Part shown: positions 13,801 through 28,397 of the stretch, in pieces
Layout: every line of letters begins with the position of its first letter
Numbering within the stretch: position 1 is the first letter of the stretch
Notes under the pieces: generated by a model
Told to the model about the DNA's origin: nothing
Databases searched by the model: none
Seen by the model: only the letters and a program-made list of their open reading frames with translations
Translations under genes and position numbers: made by a program
DNA from: Macrocybe gigantea
Taxonomy: Eukaryota; Basidiomycota; Agaricomycetes; Agaricales; Callistosporiaceae
NCBI GenBank assembly: GCA_011319805.1
Contig: SJRY01000302.1
Span: forward strand, 186,001 to 250,000
Direction: 5' to 3'
DNA: 64,000 nucleotides

Positions 13801-14228
13801 GGTGACAAGCAAGAGAAAGACAGTCGAGACCGTCATTTGGACAGGTTTGAATTGATAAATCTGACGAACCCTTTCCTTCAGAACAACGTCAGAGGAAAAA
13901 GCGGGAATGCTGACTTGACAGAGCGCTGCACCGAGCCCGGCGAAGACAGTTCCCAGGACAATCGACCTCACAGTCAAGGCGGCGTCTCCATCGTCGCGGA
14001 GATCGACAACAAATCTAGAGACGTCCTTTCCGGTCGTGACGACGGGCTCGCCATTTAGGTAGGTAGTATCGTCTTGAGGCTCAAAAGAGGTTTCGGATAA
14101 ACCTTCCTTATCGTCCGCGAACTCCACACCATCATCCCTGGGTTGACGGCCTTTTCATCTAGCGACGGAGGGCGGCCAGGATTCTTCACCTTCTCATCAC
14201 CATAGGGTTCGAATGTTGGGTCCGCCAT
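10844..14228 (-). CDS. OPT-family small oligopeptide transporter
   Basis: This is a polytopic plasma-membrane (or vacuolar) proton-coupled importer of tetra/pentapeptides or glutathione-like substrates. Family signatures are visible: NPGPFTLKEV near 13690 (NPG motif), DLKMGQYLKIPPRVMF near 11730-11780 (KIPPR motif), YEIIPSYIFPLLNGFNIFCL near 13050, and RRYHPGWYKKYNYILGGALD near 11060-11110. The last exon joins PFPN to WAGNPAVGNVDYCNGNG, the usual OPT C-terminal signature, with stop at 10844. Start at 14228 gives MADPTFEPYGDEKVKNPG. The frame then breaks at a GGG run (plus strand 14136-14138), and one extra G there continues into DDGVEFADDKEGLSE and the conserved body. Many short introns interrupt the gene. 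The peptide cannot be specified from sequence. Confidence is high for the family and moderate for the 5' end. Confidence 0.9.
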
Positions 14229-14932
14229 TATTGGTACAGGAGGGCAACTACAAACGTCAGATAGAGGGATAGACCCATGGACAGATAAAGGAGGACGAAT
14301 TTAAATGTCACCCAGGACAGAAGTCAGGCGTTCCATGTGGTCGGTACTTCGCGTCGACGGATGTCGAAATCTCGCACCATTCTCAGTCTAGACGCGCACT
14401 TGGCGCGTGGGGATGAACCGGGTGCTCAATTGGGCAACTCACACATGTGGCAAGACCGGAGGTCCGATCAGTACTTCATGTTGCCTCTATGAGCCGTGCT
14501 ATTGGGTGGGAGGCATGCGTTTGTGGCAAATAAGGTTTGCCACTGACGTGTACAACAGGGGAAGAAGTCTTTTTTGCACTCAGAGCCGACTATGTTGGGA
14601 ACGGAACCTGCAAATCAAGGCATCCAGATAACAAGGGTATCGGTGAAAATGCGGCTGGGTCCTATCTCGGAACGATTTAGTACCCAGAAATTGGACAAAG
14701 TCATGAGTCGGCTCAACGACATGGCATCGGAACAAAACAGGAATAAAATCGCAGAGCCGTAGAAACAGTTTTGGTGCCACTAAAAGGAAATAGCGAGCAA
14801 GTGACATGGGAAGGTCAGAAAGCCTAGGTCTAACAGATCGAGAAAAGGAGACAACCGGACGGTGCTGTCAATTCGTTTGAGCACCGACAGCCTGAGTGAA
14901 TTCGTGAGATTGATGAGAATGACGAAAGAAGG
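14229..14932. other. Intergenic: OPT promoter and SEC23 3' flank
   Basis: About 700 bases between two minus-strand genes. It should contain the promoter of the OPT transporter (14229 upward) and the 3' untranslated region of SEC23. No coding potential is recognised. Confidence 0.4.
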
Positions 14933-17682
<2,750 letters not shown>

Positions 17683-19019
17683 GGTGGTTGCGGTATGTTT
17701 TTCGCTAGAGCGGTAAGAGGCGATGGGGTGTCGCAGACGTCCCACCTAAGAGAGCTGGCGGAGAGTGAGTGTAATCCGCCACGTACAAGATAAACAAACG
17801 ACCAAACAAAGACCTCAGTCGGTATGATGTGTTTTGAGCTCTAATTTATTTTCATGTCCTCCGACGTTGCCTCATGAATATCATCGACACATCATTAGTT
17901 GATGAGACAGGGAAATCCGGCGAGACACGAATTTAATAAGTTTGTTACGTGTCTCTAACGTGGCACATCACCGACGTGGACAACTAGCTCATCAATATTT
18001 CCAAAGTTTCAAGGGTGACTGCTTTTGACGTGGTAATCGAATGCATTAGCAATGGCTCGAGAGGACCAGATGCGTAGAGAGGCTCACCGCAGTCAGGAAA
18101 GGATTGACGATGCTTATCAGCATACTTAAGTCTAATGCAACTGATTACCTGACTATGTTTGAATCCGCTCTTCATGGACGTTTACGTATGGACCAGTTGG
18201 AGATATCCTCAAACTAAATTCAAGGTTCCAGTCACACTCGGCTTTGGAAGATATGTGCTTTGTGTATCAGCGTCTCGAACTAATGGGATGTAGCGATGTA
18301 GCAAATCAAGCGACTGTACCGTGGTGCAGGGGTAACTGCGGACCCCAACTGTGCATCTCAATTCTATTCCGTTACCCATATCTTTGAATGCTATAATTCA
18401 TGGCGCTTGTTCGCTTAGATGAACGAGCGCTACTGCGCTACGGCAACCACCGTCCTGTCCGGCCATCAGGATCACGGCAGCCGGATTTTCGGCCAGCGCC
18501 ATGGTCACGACATTCCACAACGAACCATTTATCTCGTTCTTTGGCTAGCCATGCCTCACAGGCCACGCCAGATTGTTCCTTGGACGTCCAGCACATTCCA
18601 CAGCTTGCAAATATCGGTTGAATCTGGCGAGGGACCACATACTGCTTAGGAAAGGCAGTGCTGCGGTGTGCCATACCGCGCCGGTCTCCCGTCACATAGA
18701 CAAGTGATAATCTTCGGAGTTAATGTCATTGCTCTCTCTCTCATACCCCCACCATCGACCTATTTCTTCCCCCAGCTGTTGCTCTCAAAACAGGATTGGG
18801 GACAAACCTTTTAATACAAATCGGCCCATGTTGCTATAAAACCTGGGCCAGACACCCCACAGCGCGTGAGTGTCCTCTTATATCCCCTCTGCCCTCCTCT
18901 CTCACAGTTGTAACTGTTCCCCTCCTCCATTGTCCTCAGGTTCTGCCCTGCATATCCAGATCACTCGAACCTTGCCTTTAGCTGGCGTCTGCCATCCCTC
19001 CTTCTGTCTGTGATCGACA
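17683..19019. other. Divergent promoter region between SEC23 and the acidic protein gene
   Basis: About 1.3 kb. It separates two genes transcribed outward, so it should carry both promoters. A TATAAA lies at 18835-18840, followed by a pyrimidine-rich stretch near 18880-18940, both on the plus-strand side of the gene starting at 19020. Short open frames around 18400-18700 show no family content. Confidence 0.4.
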
Positions 19020-19808
19020 ATGACACGAAGGATGCCCCAGCTCGACAAGCTGAACGAGCTCGGCCTCAAGCTTTGTGAGGACCCGTGGGTATCGATACAC
19101 TGAGGTTCCCTCGTTATTTGTTCTTACGGAATCGACAGAGATACCCCGTCGTCTGGAATCTCTTCTCTCGCTACCCCAGAAGTAAATAAATCCAGCTTGA
19201 GTGTCAAAGTAGCGTGAGTCACACGATCGCCGCCCTCAAGTATACTTGCTCATACTCCTCTTCCCAGTACGGATTGGCATGCTATTTCTGACAGACCCTT
19301 AGAGCCCCCGGCTGCGCCTTTGTTGAAAGATCTGGATTCTTTCACCGAAGGTACCGGTAAGGGTAGCTTTGATTCTATTCCCGCCGACGACACCAATGAA
19401 CTTGGCGAGCTGATACATCACCCCAATCCCTTTTCACTGGACTTGTTACCATCCATCGATCCGAGTCTGTCCATAGAGACATGGCGTAACGAGGTTTCGA
19501 CCACTAATACCGATAGAGAGGATATCTTCGACGCCCTCGCCGATGATTCATTAGATGGTCTCTTTGATGAACCCCTTCTCACCTTCCCGAACATGCCGTA
19601 TGATATACCCACGGATGCCACTCCCCGTTACTCCAAACGTGCGCGTTCTTCATCTCCCGAATCCTACAGGAGAACGAAGCCGCGTGCGAAATCGTTGACA
19701 TCAGCGTCTTCGACACCTAACATGCATGATAGCCTTTTCTCTGGCTCATTTGAGTTGCCGTCGCCCCCCATGTCGGCAGCATGCGACGATTTCCTTACCC
19801 CCGGCTAA
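19020..19808 (+). CDS. Unknown acidic, serine-rich protein
   Basis: I do not recognise this protein. Three exons join in frame. The first gives MTRRMPQLDKLNELGLKLCE; the second, after an intron from 19086 to about 19138, gives DTPSSGISSLATPEVNKSSL; the third starts near 19290 (PLEPPAAPLLKDLDSF) and runs to the stop at 19808. The product is about 225 residues and is rich in D, E, S and P. It has clusters such as DREDIFDALADDSLDGLFDE, one basic patch (RYSKRARSSSPESYRRTKPR) that could act as a nuclear localisation signal, and a proline-rich tail. No membrane segment or signal peptide is seen. Acidic-hydrophobic clusters next to a basic patch would suit a nuclear regulatory protein, but this is inference only. 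Confidence 0.7.
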
Positions 19809-20894
19809 GCACCTGTGCCTTGCCTAGGTTCATTCGACATCACGCTTTTTTGCTTATTCCAAGGCTCCCAGAGACGGTATTTATCGACCTTATTTTCAAC
19901 AACAAAATAATGGTCCAGAAAACCGTGCGGCCATGATCTCATTTCATATCCAGCACATGCATCTCCTCGCGCATGCTAATTCCTGGCGAAATCTTACGCC
20001 TCGCGTATTATGATCCATGATCCTCTTTGGGACCCTTGTATTTCATGTCAGTTTCTCTGACTCACAGACTTTCGGACCCTTCTAATCGTTGTCCGGCATT
20101 TATGACTCGACTCGACAAATGCACGTCGTTGTCGAGTGCTATCCCGCGGCCTTTCCGGATACCATTATGCATTCCCTTTTTCATGATCTCTGCTGGATCA
20201 ATTAGATATCTCCGTAGTAAGTATCGAATTTTCGTATGCTCCTCGTGGATGGCTGTTATATTGCTGTGGTGGCCCTCAGGCCTGTACTCGCCTTTTTTGT
20301 ACATATTTTGTATTTACCTTTGATGAAATTTCCTTTTTTGGCGGTTACTGTCATCACTTGAAAATTAAGTCCGACACAGCGCCAACACACTTCGTGGCAT
20401 CGAGGGCGACGAAAACGTGGCATCAGGCTGGGGTATTGCTCTCAACCCCCTCAGATCATTACTCTGGCAAATGCTCACCAATCAGCTTTGCCAAAAAATC
20501 ATGGGACTGCATCTCAGACGTTTGAACGCTACATTTGCATCAGTACCTTCTGACTCGGCATTAGAATATTCCACCGTCACTCCATTCGCCTTGTAAGTTG
20601 TCACCTCCGATAATACAGCTGGATGGAGGATCTCGCTTCTGCCAATAAGCACAAAAAAAATGTAGTGCAGCCAGCGATCGTGGATTTGATTAAATTTATT
20701 CATAAGCACAAAAATGAGAGATTCGCCTCTCAAATCGCCGCAGCGTGGGGCATACTTACGATTTTTTGTGCGGTCAAGAACTGTCACGTTTCTGGCATGC
20801 ATGTCAATAACGCGTCTATAATTGTAAATAACAGTAAACAGGCTTCGATTACCCCTACCAATACAAGTTCAATTGGCCACCCTCCTCCTGATCA
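19809..20894. other. Intergenic, no supported gene
   Basis: About 1.1 kb between two plus-strand genes, T-rich near 20280-20330 as expected of a 3' untranslated region. A minus-strand open frame at 20482-20802 contains a plausible GTAAGT donor and a TTGGCAG acceptor, but the joined frames stop early, so no gene is called. Confidence 0.35.
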
Positions 20895-23800
20895 ATGGGA
20901 ATGCCAGAAAATGTTCTGGACAGACTTCAAGAGTCTGTATCTTCTGTATTCGACCAAGTTCAATCCTCATTAGCCAACCATCGGAAAAACTGTGTTGCGT
21001 TGCACAAACTGCATCAACAAGCCGCAGCGGTCACTCGCCCAGCCAAGAATGGGGTCTCCGTCAAGTTTATTGGCGAGCGCAAGTTCGGGGAAGTGTTTAT
21101 GGATTTGACGAGCCGCGTTTTGGTGATAAAGAAGGGGCCTGCAGCTGCGGACAGGATGATGAGGTTTGCCGGAGCGTATATCAAGTTCCTGAATGAGAAA
21201 GGTCAGTACTCAGTCTTTGTTCATGCCTATCTTTTAGGATTCGTCTTTCTGGCATGAAGGGACTGCGCAATCTTGCGTGCGTGTATGTCGGACGTTCCAC
21301 GATGTCTACTGCGGGCGTTCGCAGTCATCATGTCCTCTTGATTTCCAACCTCCCCTCACGTAATCCATTGACTTTGACTCCATCGCAGTTCTTTCGGAAA
21401 AGGATCAGAGATCCGATGCATCCATATCTACCCGTGGAAGGAATGCAGACGACAATGACGACGACACATTCGCTTCAAGATTTGTATCGCGGCTGTTGCA
21501 TTGGCTTCTTGAAGGTTTCGTGGCGAAGAACAAGAATGTACGGTATCGTTGTGTGGCGTTCGTGTCTGAGATGATTACGCATTTGGGGGAAATTGAGCAA
21601 GTCGGTTGCACATGCTTTCAGTGTCCATTTAAACTGACCTATCTTTTCTGTTTTCGATTAGAGAAGACACTTACAATCTCCTCCGGAAGAGCCTGGTGGA
21701 GCGCATAAACGACAGGGAATCATTGATCAGAGCCCATGCTGTTGTCGGGCTGTCTAAACTTGTCGGCACTGAAGACCCCGATGATGTTGAAGACGGGGAA
21801 CGGACCATACTCGAAATCCTTGTAGAAGTTATGTGTTATGACTCTTCTGCGTAAGCATCTACCTCCTCGGATTGATATACCCGCCAATCTTATGGCTTTT
21901 CAGAGAAGTCAGACGGGCGGCGCTCCTTTCAATACCTATTTTGCCGTCGACGCTGGGTGTTATCCTCTCCCGTACCCGTGACACGGATTCCCTAAATCGC
22001 CGAGTCGTATATTCCGGTGTAGTACAGCCTAAATTGAGTCATCCACGGCAGCTTACCATAAATCAACGAGAGCAACTTATTAAAGATGGTCTAGGTGACC
22101 GTGAACCCGGTGTCAGAGTAGCTGCAGGCAAGCTAGTCGCAAATTGGTTCGATGTAGTTATGTCAGAAAAGGATGGCGACGAGCTGGAAAGCTGGACGGG
22201 CGATGACGGCGGTATCATGAAAGGACTAGTCAAGTTCTTGTCGCTCTTTGACGTTGTCGGTCCTGGCTTGGTTGTTGCGGTCGATGCTATGCTGTCTGTG
22301 TTGGTGACAAGACCAGACATTCTGGAAGTCGTCGCCTTTGAAGGTTCGCTTGTTCTTAGTGGTGTTTTAGCAGCATGATAATTCACTCGACTCGTACCTG
22401 TTTGTCCACTAGATGCCTTCTGGAAAAACCTGACGCCAGAATCGGCCGTCTTTGCTCGCATATTTGTCGAGCACTGCATGGACACGAAGAGCGAAACGAA
22501 ATTGGAGGTCGCATCTCTTCCCGTGGTCACAGCTTTTGCGTTTCACCTGCAAGAGTACTACAACAAGATGCTGGATATCCTTCAAGAGATAGAAAACGCG
22601 AGATTCATTCAGGGAGACGAGGATAACGACGAGGCCGAAATCAGAGAAGAAGAGCTGGCCAAAGCCGAAACCGTCCTCTCTGAACTGCTGAGGATTGCTT
22701 TGCGGCTGGATTTCATGGATGAACTTGGGCGAAGAAAATTGTTCATCGTGGTTCGTGAGTCCTTCCAGCATATGTTTCTTCCTCATGTTTCTCATGAAAC
22801 GTGGGCAGGAGACATGCTGGCACACCCAGAACTGCCTCAAAGCCTAATCGAGCCAGCTATGGATATCCTCAAGGGTATCACACCGACTGAACGTGAACTC
22901 GTTCGTGTTATAGTCGAGATCATAGTCGAGCTCAGAGAGGGCGTGCAACAAGAGACTGCCGCGCTGGTCAGGCATCCTGAACTCCAGAGAATTTTTGATC
23001 CATATCTTGAAATCTTTTGACAGAATGACGATTTCTTGCTTGACGCTAATGCCAGTTTCTTTGCATTGGCTAAGGAGCAGCCCTTAAGACAGGTGAAGAC
23101 GAGGGAAGAGATGAGTCCAGAGGAACGCATGGAGATGGATGTCAGGGACTTACGGTCTTTGACGCTGTGCATCGCGATGCTCAGCAGAGTTCATGGAGTA
23201 AAAACTTGGCGCCATTCCTTCATGTATACTTCACTCATAGACCGCTCTTCACAGACATTTGAGGATAACTCGACTTTAGAAGGTATCCTAGCCGATTTGA
23301 TAATACCTGCCGTGCGACGAAAAGAACTGCCAATGCGGGAGAAAGGTTTGATGTGTTTAGGACTGTGTTGCTTAATTGCGAAGGTGAGTCTCTACACGAT
23401 CATGAATCTATTTCTTAAATACCCTTATGCATTCCACTTGTTAGGATTTAGCTTTAGGGTCATTCCAACTCTTTCTAAGTCAAGTCCAAAATGCGCCTCC
23501 AGACCTCAAAATAGGAGTTGTCCAGGTTATTTTTGACCTGTTGGTCGTTCACGAAGCCGACTTTATCCAACGGTCCGAAGACATAGTAAGGATGATCCAC
23601 CAGATATTTCCATCTTTTTCACTGGCGCTCTTAGGCGAAAAAAATCATCGACTTTCTGCTGCAGACTTTGGAAGCAGAAGATTCTCCCTCCGTTCAGGCC
23701 GCGCTCTGCATAGGTTTTGCCAAACTCATACTTGCAAACATCATCACCGATGCAAGGGCTAGTCCATTTCCTCCGAAAGCCTTTCCGGCGTACTCGCTCA

Positions 23801-25258
23801 TAAGACTATAGATCTTAGCGCGCCTCGCGGTTACCTACATCTCCCCAGCTACGGCTGATAATCAAGAACTGCGACAATGCCTCTCGTACTTCTTCCCTGT
23901 GTATTGTTACTCCTCGCCACTCAATCAAAGCCGTATGAGATCAGTGTGTCGTCAACGTCATACGTTCTAGTAACAAGTAGTCGCTGACTTCCCTTCGAAG
24001 GTATTCATCACGACGTACGATCTATCCACCAAACTGCACGAATCCCTCGAGGAGGATGAGACGATGATCACTCCATACCAATTCGGACTGCTCATGATCG
24101 ATTGGACTGATCCGCGGAAACTTGCTAAAATGTACGATTCAAATTATCTTTATGTCTAACACAATTCAAAGGTGGACATGAACAGCCCCGACCATACTGA
24201 GCACGAAACTCACACTGACCTTGCCGTCGACATTCTCGCTCAGTTATACGACTCAGAACGGTCAAATGAGGACCTCAAGAACTTCTGTCAGTTCCTAGGG
24301 CAGCTTTATATACACCCTGATACGCGAGCACTGTCCGTTTCAAAACTGTATCTTCTGCTTCAGCATCACAAAGAGGTAAGCAGCCGTGGCGGAACTGCTG
24401 CCATTGATACTGAATACTGCAATAATGCTAGCAATGCCCATTTCAGGATGACTCCATCATCAAGTTATTCGATCGCTTTAAGAACAAGATTTACACACTC
24501 TTCGAGGGCAAGTTGGAAGAGATCGATCCTGCCACCCTTGCGGACGATGAAGAATTTCGTAAATTGTATAACCTTATTGGTATTGACATACCGGAGGTCT
24601 ACCAGCCATCGCAAGCTAAAATACCATCTCGTGAGGGTGATCAACCAACCGAGTAAACTCGCATATTATCACTTCAGAGTGTCTGCTCATCATGGCCATG
24701 ATCAGGATAGGGGCACCTATGCATGAAGATGAATCCTCAGCCGAAGATGTCCCGAGGTATGATGCGTTTCATTCCACACCTCCATACGATGACGATATCT
24801 TGTGAATATTCCCCATAGCTCACCCACGCCTTCACCTAAGAAAATACGTCGACAGGCACCGAAACCAGTTCGGAAGTCCGTCGCTGGAGAAAACCCACCT
24901 AAGTACTGTCCTTATTTTCTGTCGTTTCATCTATTTCTCTGAACTCAACTCGTTTAGTTCCGCTTCTGAGAACGAGGCAGGGAGTGGTGCTGATGCATTG
25001 TCTCCCCAGACAGAAACGCCAAAATGGAAAGGATCGAAGTAAGGCTGCTTGCATTTGACTCCTGAGATTCTGCTAACTCGGCCCACTAGGCGCATCCTTA
25101 CGCCAGATTCCAAATCACCCAATCCAAAGAGGGCAAAACGAAAAAAAGCAATTCAGAAGCGAGCCGTCGTCAAGACTGGCATTCCTCAACGTAGGTCAAC
25201 GCGAGGAAAGACGACCGTGGATCCAGCGGATGAAGAAGGCACTGGCAGCGACTCATAA
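20895..25258 (+). CDS. YCG1: Condensin complex non-SMC subunit Ycg1/Cnd3/CAP-G
   Basis: This HEAT-repeat subunit of condensin I works with the kleisin subunit to bind DNA and compact mitotic chromosomes. The start MGMPENVLDRLQESVSSVFD at 20895 (a second ATG follows two codons on) leads into helical repeats: FIGERKFGEVFMDLTSRVLV, RLLHWLLEGFVAKNKNVRYR, IRAHAVVGLSKLVGTEDPDD, EVRRAALLSIPILPST. The CAP-G C-terminal domain follows (EDSDFMDELGRR-type helices near 22700, then a segment near 24170-24380 with LDLAVDILAQLYDS-like content). A short stop at 24654 is avoided by an intron from GTGAGG to TTCAG; three further small exons then give PTPSPKKIRRQAPKPVRKS, SENEAGSGADALSPQTETPK and the basic tail ending TTVDPADEEGTGSDS at 25258. 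The lysine/arginine and proline-rich tail is typical of fungal CAP-G proteins. About ten introns are present. Confidence 0.9.
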
Positions 25259-25563
25259 AATACCATCCGGTGTTGGCAACTTACGCTCCTGTATTCAATT
25301 ATGTATCATTTATCTTGTAGAATGGGGTGTCTGTTTCGCATTGGGCATTCGAAATAATCAATATTAGAGCCGAACTCTGTCCTTAAAGCACGGAGACAAC
25401 TGCTAAGCACATGGCGAATTGGTTAGCCACTTGCAGTATCCTGAACTCCTGAGATTGCCCAGATATCACAGAACTAGCTATTGTATGTAAATCACAATAA
25501 TTATATCACATGCGTAGCGAATAATTTAATGCGTCAGAAATAAGATACTAACAATGCACTGCA

Positions 25564-27664
25564 TTATGTGAACTTCCGCATCACAGAATCAATAAATGAT
25601 CCCACAGTAGCGGCAAGTCCATAAAGTCTTGCATTTGCCTTGCGAGAGGCCGAAAAATCGTCTGCAGAGTTATTGCTATCCTGAGTCGCCTCCTGTCTGG
25701 GTATCTTCACCGCCTGTGAAGTTCTGTAATCCAACTCTTCCCTTTCGTCTAGGTGTAGCTTGCGCTTTTTGCCGATGGCCGGGCTTTCGACTCTCGCAAG
25801 AGCTTGTGCAGAATGGAGACAATCCTAGAAATCAGATCAGCCGCCGTTTACTCGTGAGTATATGGAATACTTACCGAGCGCGTAAGGGCTTGTGCGCCTC
25901 GATCAGGGCTTGACATCCGCCATGCACCATTGACACTGCGACGCCGCGGCGGACAGTACGGCCTGGCAACAGGTTCGCCTGCACGCTTGTGGAGAAATCG
26001 AGGATTCAACTTCGCCCGTCGCATCATTGGCTCAAAGGGATTTGCATATTTCAATCGACTGTCGAAGGAAACTTTGGTTGCCTCGGCTTGCCACTCTGGT
26101 TGCTCCGAAAATTTCATCCGAGTCACCGTGAACTTGCTCTCGGGAGGAAGTGGTGGCTGATAATTAAGTTTATTCCGTTGATGCGGTTGCAATGGATCGT
26201 AATGATTGACCGTCGGAACTGACCTCGACAAGATTTGATGCGAGAGGCCCGTGCCTCGGTTATCGAAGAAAAGTGAAGGCTGTGGAAACGATGCCTGAGC
26301 GTGACTGAACAAAGCAGAGTGGGTGTTGATCTGCGGCAAGCCGTATGATGGAGGTGCGGAAGCAAAGAGAGGTTGAAAGCCTGACCAGCGCGAGCTTGCA
26401 GGCATTCGCAAACTGTCAAAATTTACAGCATCCTGTGGATTCGGCTGGTAATTTTGAAAAACAGATCCGGCTGGATTCCAGACCTGTGCTATATTCAGCA
26501 AACCTCGAGAACAGGAATAGATGCATCATCGCATACCGGTGGGGGACAGCATGTTCCTGCGCATGCGCATGATTGAAGCTGACGGACGGTTCAAAACCGG
26601 GAAAACGTCCGAAATCGTTGTGCTGGGGTTTTGAAGGCTGAGGTTGAGGAGCTGGAGGAATTTCGGGTAGAGGGGAAGGCTCAGGTAATGAGCTTGAGGA
26701 CGCCATGTCGACATCGCTTGACTCGCGCTTGAGAGGAGTTGAGGGATAAACCCCAAAGTTATCGGAGGCTAATGTTTGCGCGTGGGGCATCGCAGTATGA
26801 TGGGTTGCTATCGTCGGCCGTAGATTTGCGTTCTGACGCGCAATGTCATCCATACCGACCTTTGAGTCTTCAGGTGCAACCGTGACGGACGGGACATGAA
26901 GGCGCGACTCAGCCTGGTCATTCCCTTGCATGGAAGTGGGCGAAGTCGTTCCATCTAGATTTAATGGATCCCGATGTCCTGTTTCATCAGAACGTGAGCA
27001 TTGCAAAGCTGGTTCGGTTATTGGTTGTCGTTCGGCTTGTCGACAGGGAGGGTTAAAACTTGTATGTTCAACTCTCACTCGAGGTTGTGCTGCTGCTTCA
27101 TTTTTAGCATGAGCATTTCCTGAACCACTGTCGAGCGCATCCTTCTCATTAGTTTCTTCTTCATCTGTGTCCGTAGCGTCTCCGTCCTTGTGAGCTTTGC
27201 GAGGTGTGGGAGGTCGTCTGCGTCTGGGACGGCGATGAGCTGACAATAGAAGTCGTTGCGGATGCTACATACCTGACTGTCGGCAACACGATCTTTGGAA
27301 CGCTCGGATTCGTTCTTGGGATATCATTTAGAATGCGCGACGGTTGCGGCGTCTGCGGATCTTCGTTCTCCGGGTTCAAGCGTTGGTGGAAAAAGTGCAC
27401 CCTCTTCGTCCGAACTAATGGCATTCTCCTGAACGCCGATCCCTTATTCTTCGGTGTCGCGTCCCCAGGACCGCTCGTGCCAGCACGGTGGTCGCCAGAA
27501 TCGGGCACAGGGCTAGGTCCTGCAACGCCCCTCACGCTTCGGAGCTGAGTGCGTTGGCGGATATTCGGGACAGCGCTGAAACCGAGAGCGTTCTTGCCCG
27601 TGTTTGCATTGGATCGGGATTTCATACGTCGGGGGTGAACATCGCCTGAAGTGGTGCCGACCAT
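25564..27664 (-). CDS. Unknown disordered protein with a short conserved-looking C-terminus
   Basis: I do not recognise this protein. The start at 27664 gives MVGTTSGDVHPRRMKSRSNA. Low-complexity, Pro/Ser/Thr/Arg-rich sequence follows (RTKRVHFFHQRLNPENEDPQ), and after an intron near 27240-27290 an acidic and proline-rich stretch (DGDATDTDEEETNEKDALD). A GTATGC..ACAG intron near 26470-26540 joins VPHR to VWNPAGSVFQNYQPN. The exon at 25848-26480 is rich in prolines and aromatic residues, with TVTRMKFSEQPEWQAEATKV. A last intron (GTAAGT at about 25875) leads to DCLHSAQALARVESP, AIGKKRKLHLDEREELDY and ANARLYGLAATVGSFIDSV ending at 25564. The basic GKKRKLHLDE patch could be a nuclear signal. It converges on the condensin gene, with 305 bases between the stops. 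Confidence 0.7.
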
Positions 27665-28397
27665 GGTGAGCTTCTGGGTTTCGAATGGTGGGGGATAGTG
27701 GAAGAGAGAAATATAGAACGGTTTGTTGAAAGCAGTCCACAGCTTTGACAAATCCAAATCGAGTGAACAAGCTATCAAAAACAGGCGGACAATATCGAAA
27801 GCAGCCAACCTTGTCCAGCTGCACGTGGACATATCACATTGATGATGTAGCTAGTACGGGCGAGAAAGGGATTTGACCCTTCAATTTCAATTTTGACTCA
27901 TTACCCCATCGCCCACGAATGGTCTACTAGTACTTGGCCGTTGTGTTACACTTCATAATGACAATTTTAACCCCAAAAGCACGCGTTCCGAGAGCGGACT
28001 TACTCACCTATGCGCGTCCTTCTTGAACGTGGCGCTAGGCCGCCTGGAGCCTCCCATGAACGCGTTGTAGGACGCGGCAGCATTGTGGTATGTCGATCAG
28101 GTGACACACAACAAAGGAAGCGGATTGATCTCCGCTGCGACAAATAAATATAAACAAGGACTCATATGTCGCGCAAACGCAAATTTGTTCCTTCAGACCC
28201 GCCTCGCCAGTAGAAAGACTATCACACAACAGCCCAAAAAACGAAGTTGCATGCAACACATCTAGCAAGGTAGATAGAAACAGAGGGAAATTGTGTGTGC
28301 CTGTCCAGGAACATTGTCACTACAAGATTGCATCGCCCAAAAGAATATGGATCTGGAAGAGGTCCATCACCAACGAAAAAAAAGTAGAAAGTAACAT
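27665..28397. other. Intergenic between two minus-strand genes
   Basis: About 730 bases. It should hold the promoter of the disordered-protein gene and the 3' flank of the RING gene. The stretch AAGGGTCAAATCCCTTT near 27868 looks superficially like a tRNA T-arm, but no acceptor or anticodon stem can be built around it. Confidence 0.4.

Noticed and set aside
20482..20802. Minus-strand small gene with GTAAGT donor and TTGGCAG acceptor
   Set aside because: Good-looking splice signals, but every join I tried runs into a stop within about 20 codons.
27860..27890. tRNA T-arm-like sequence AAGGGTCAAATCCCTTT
   Set aside because: No acceptor, D or anticodon stem can be built around it.
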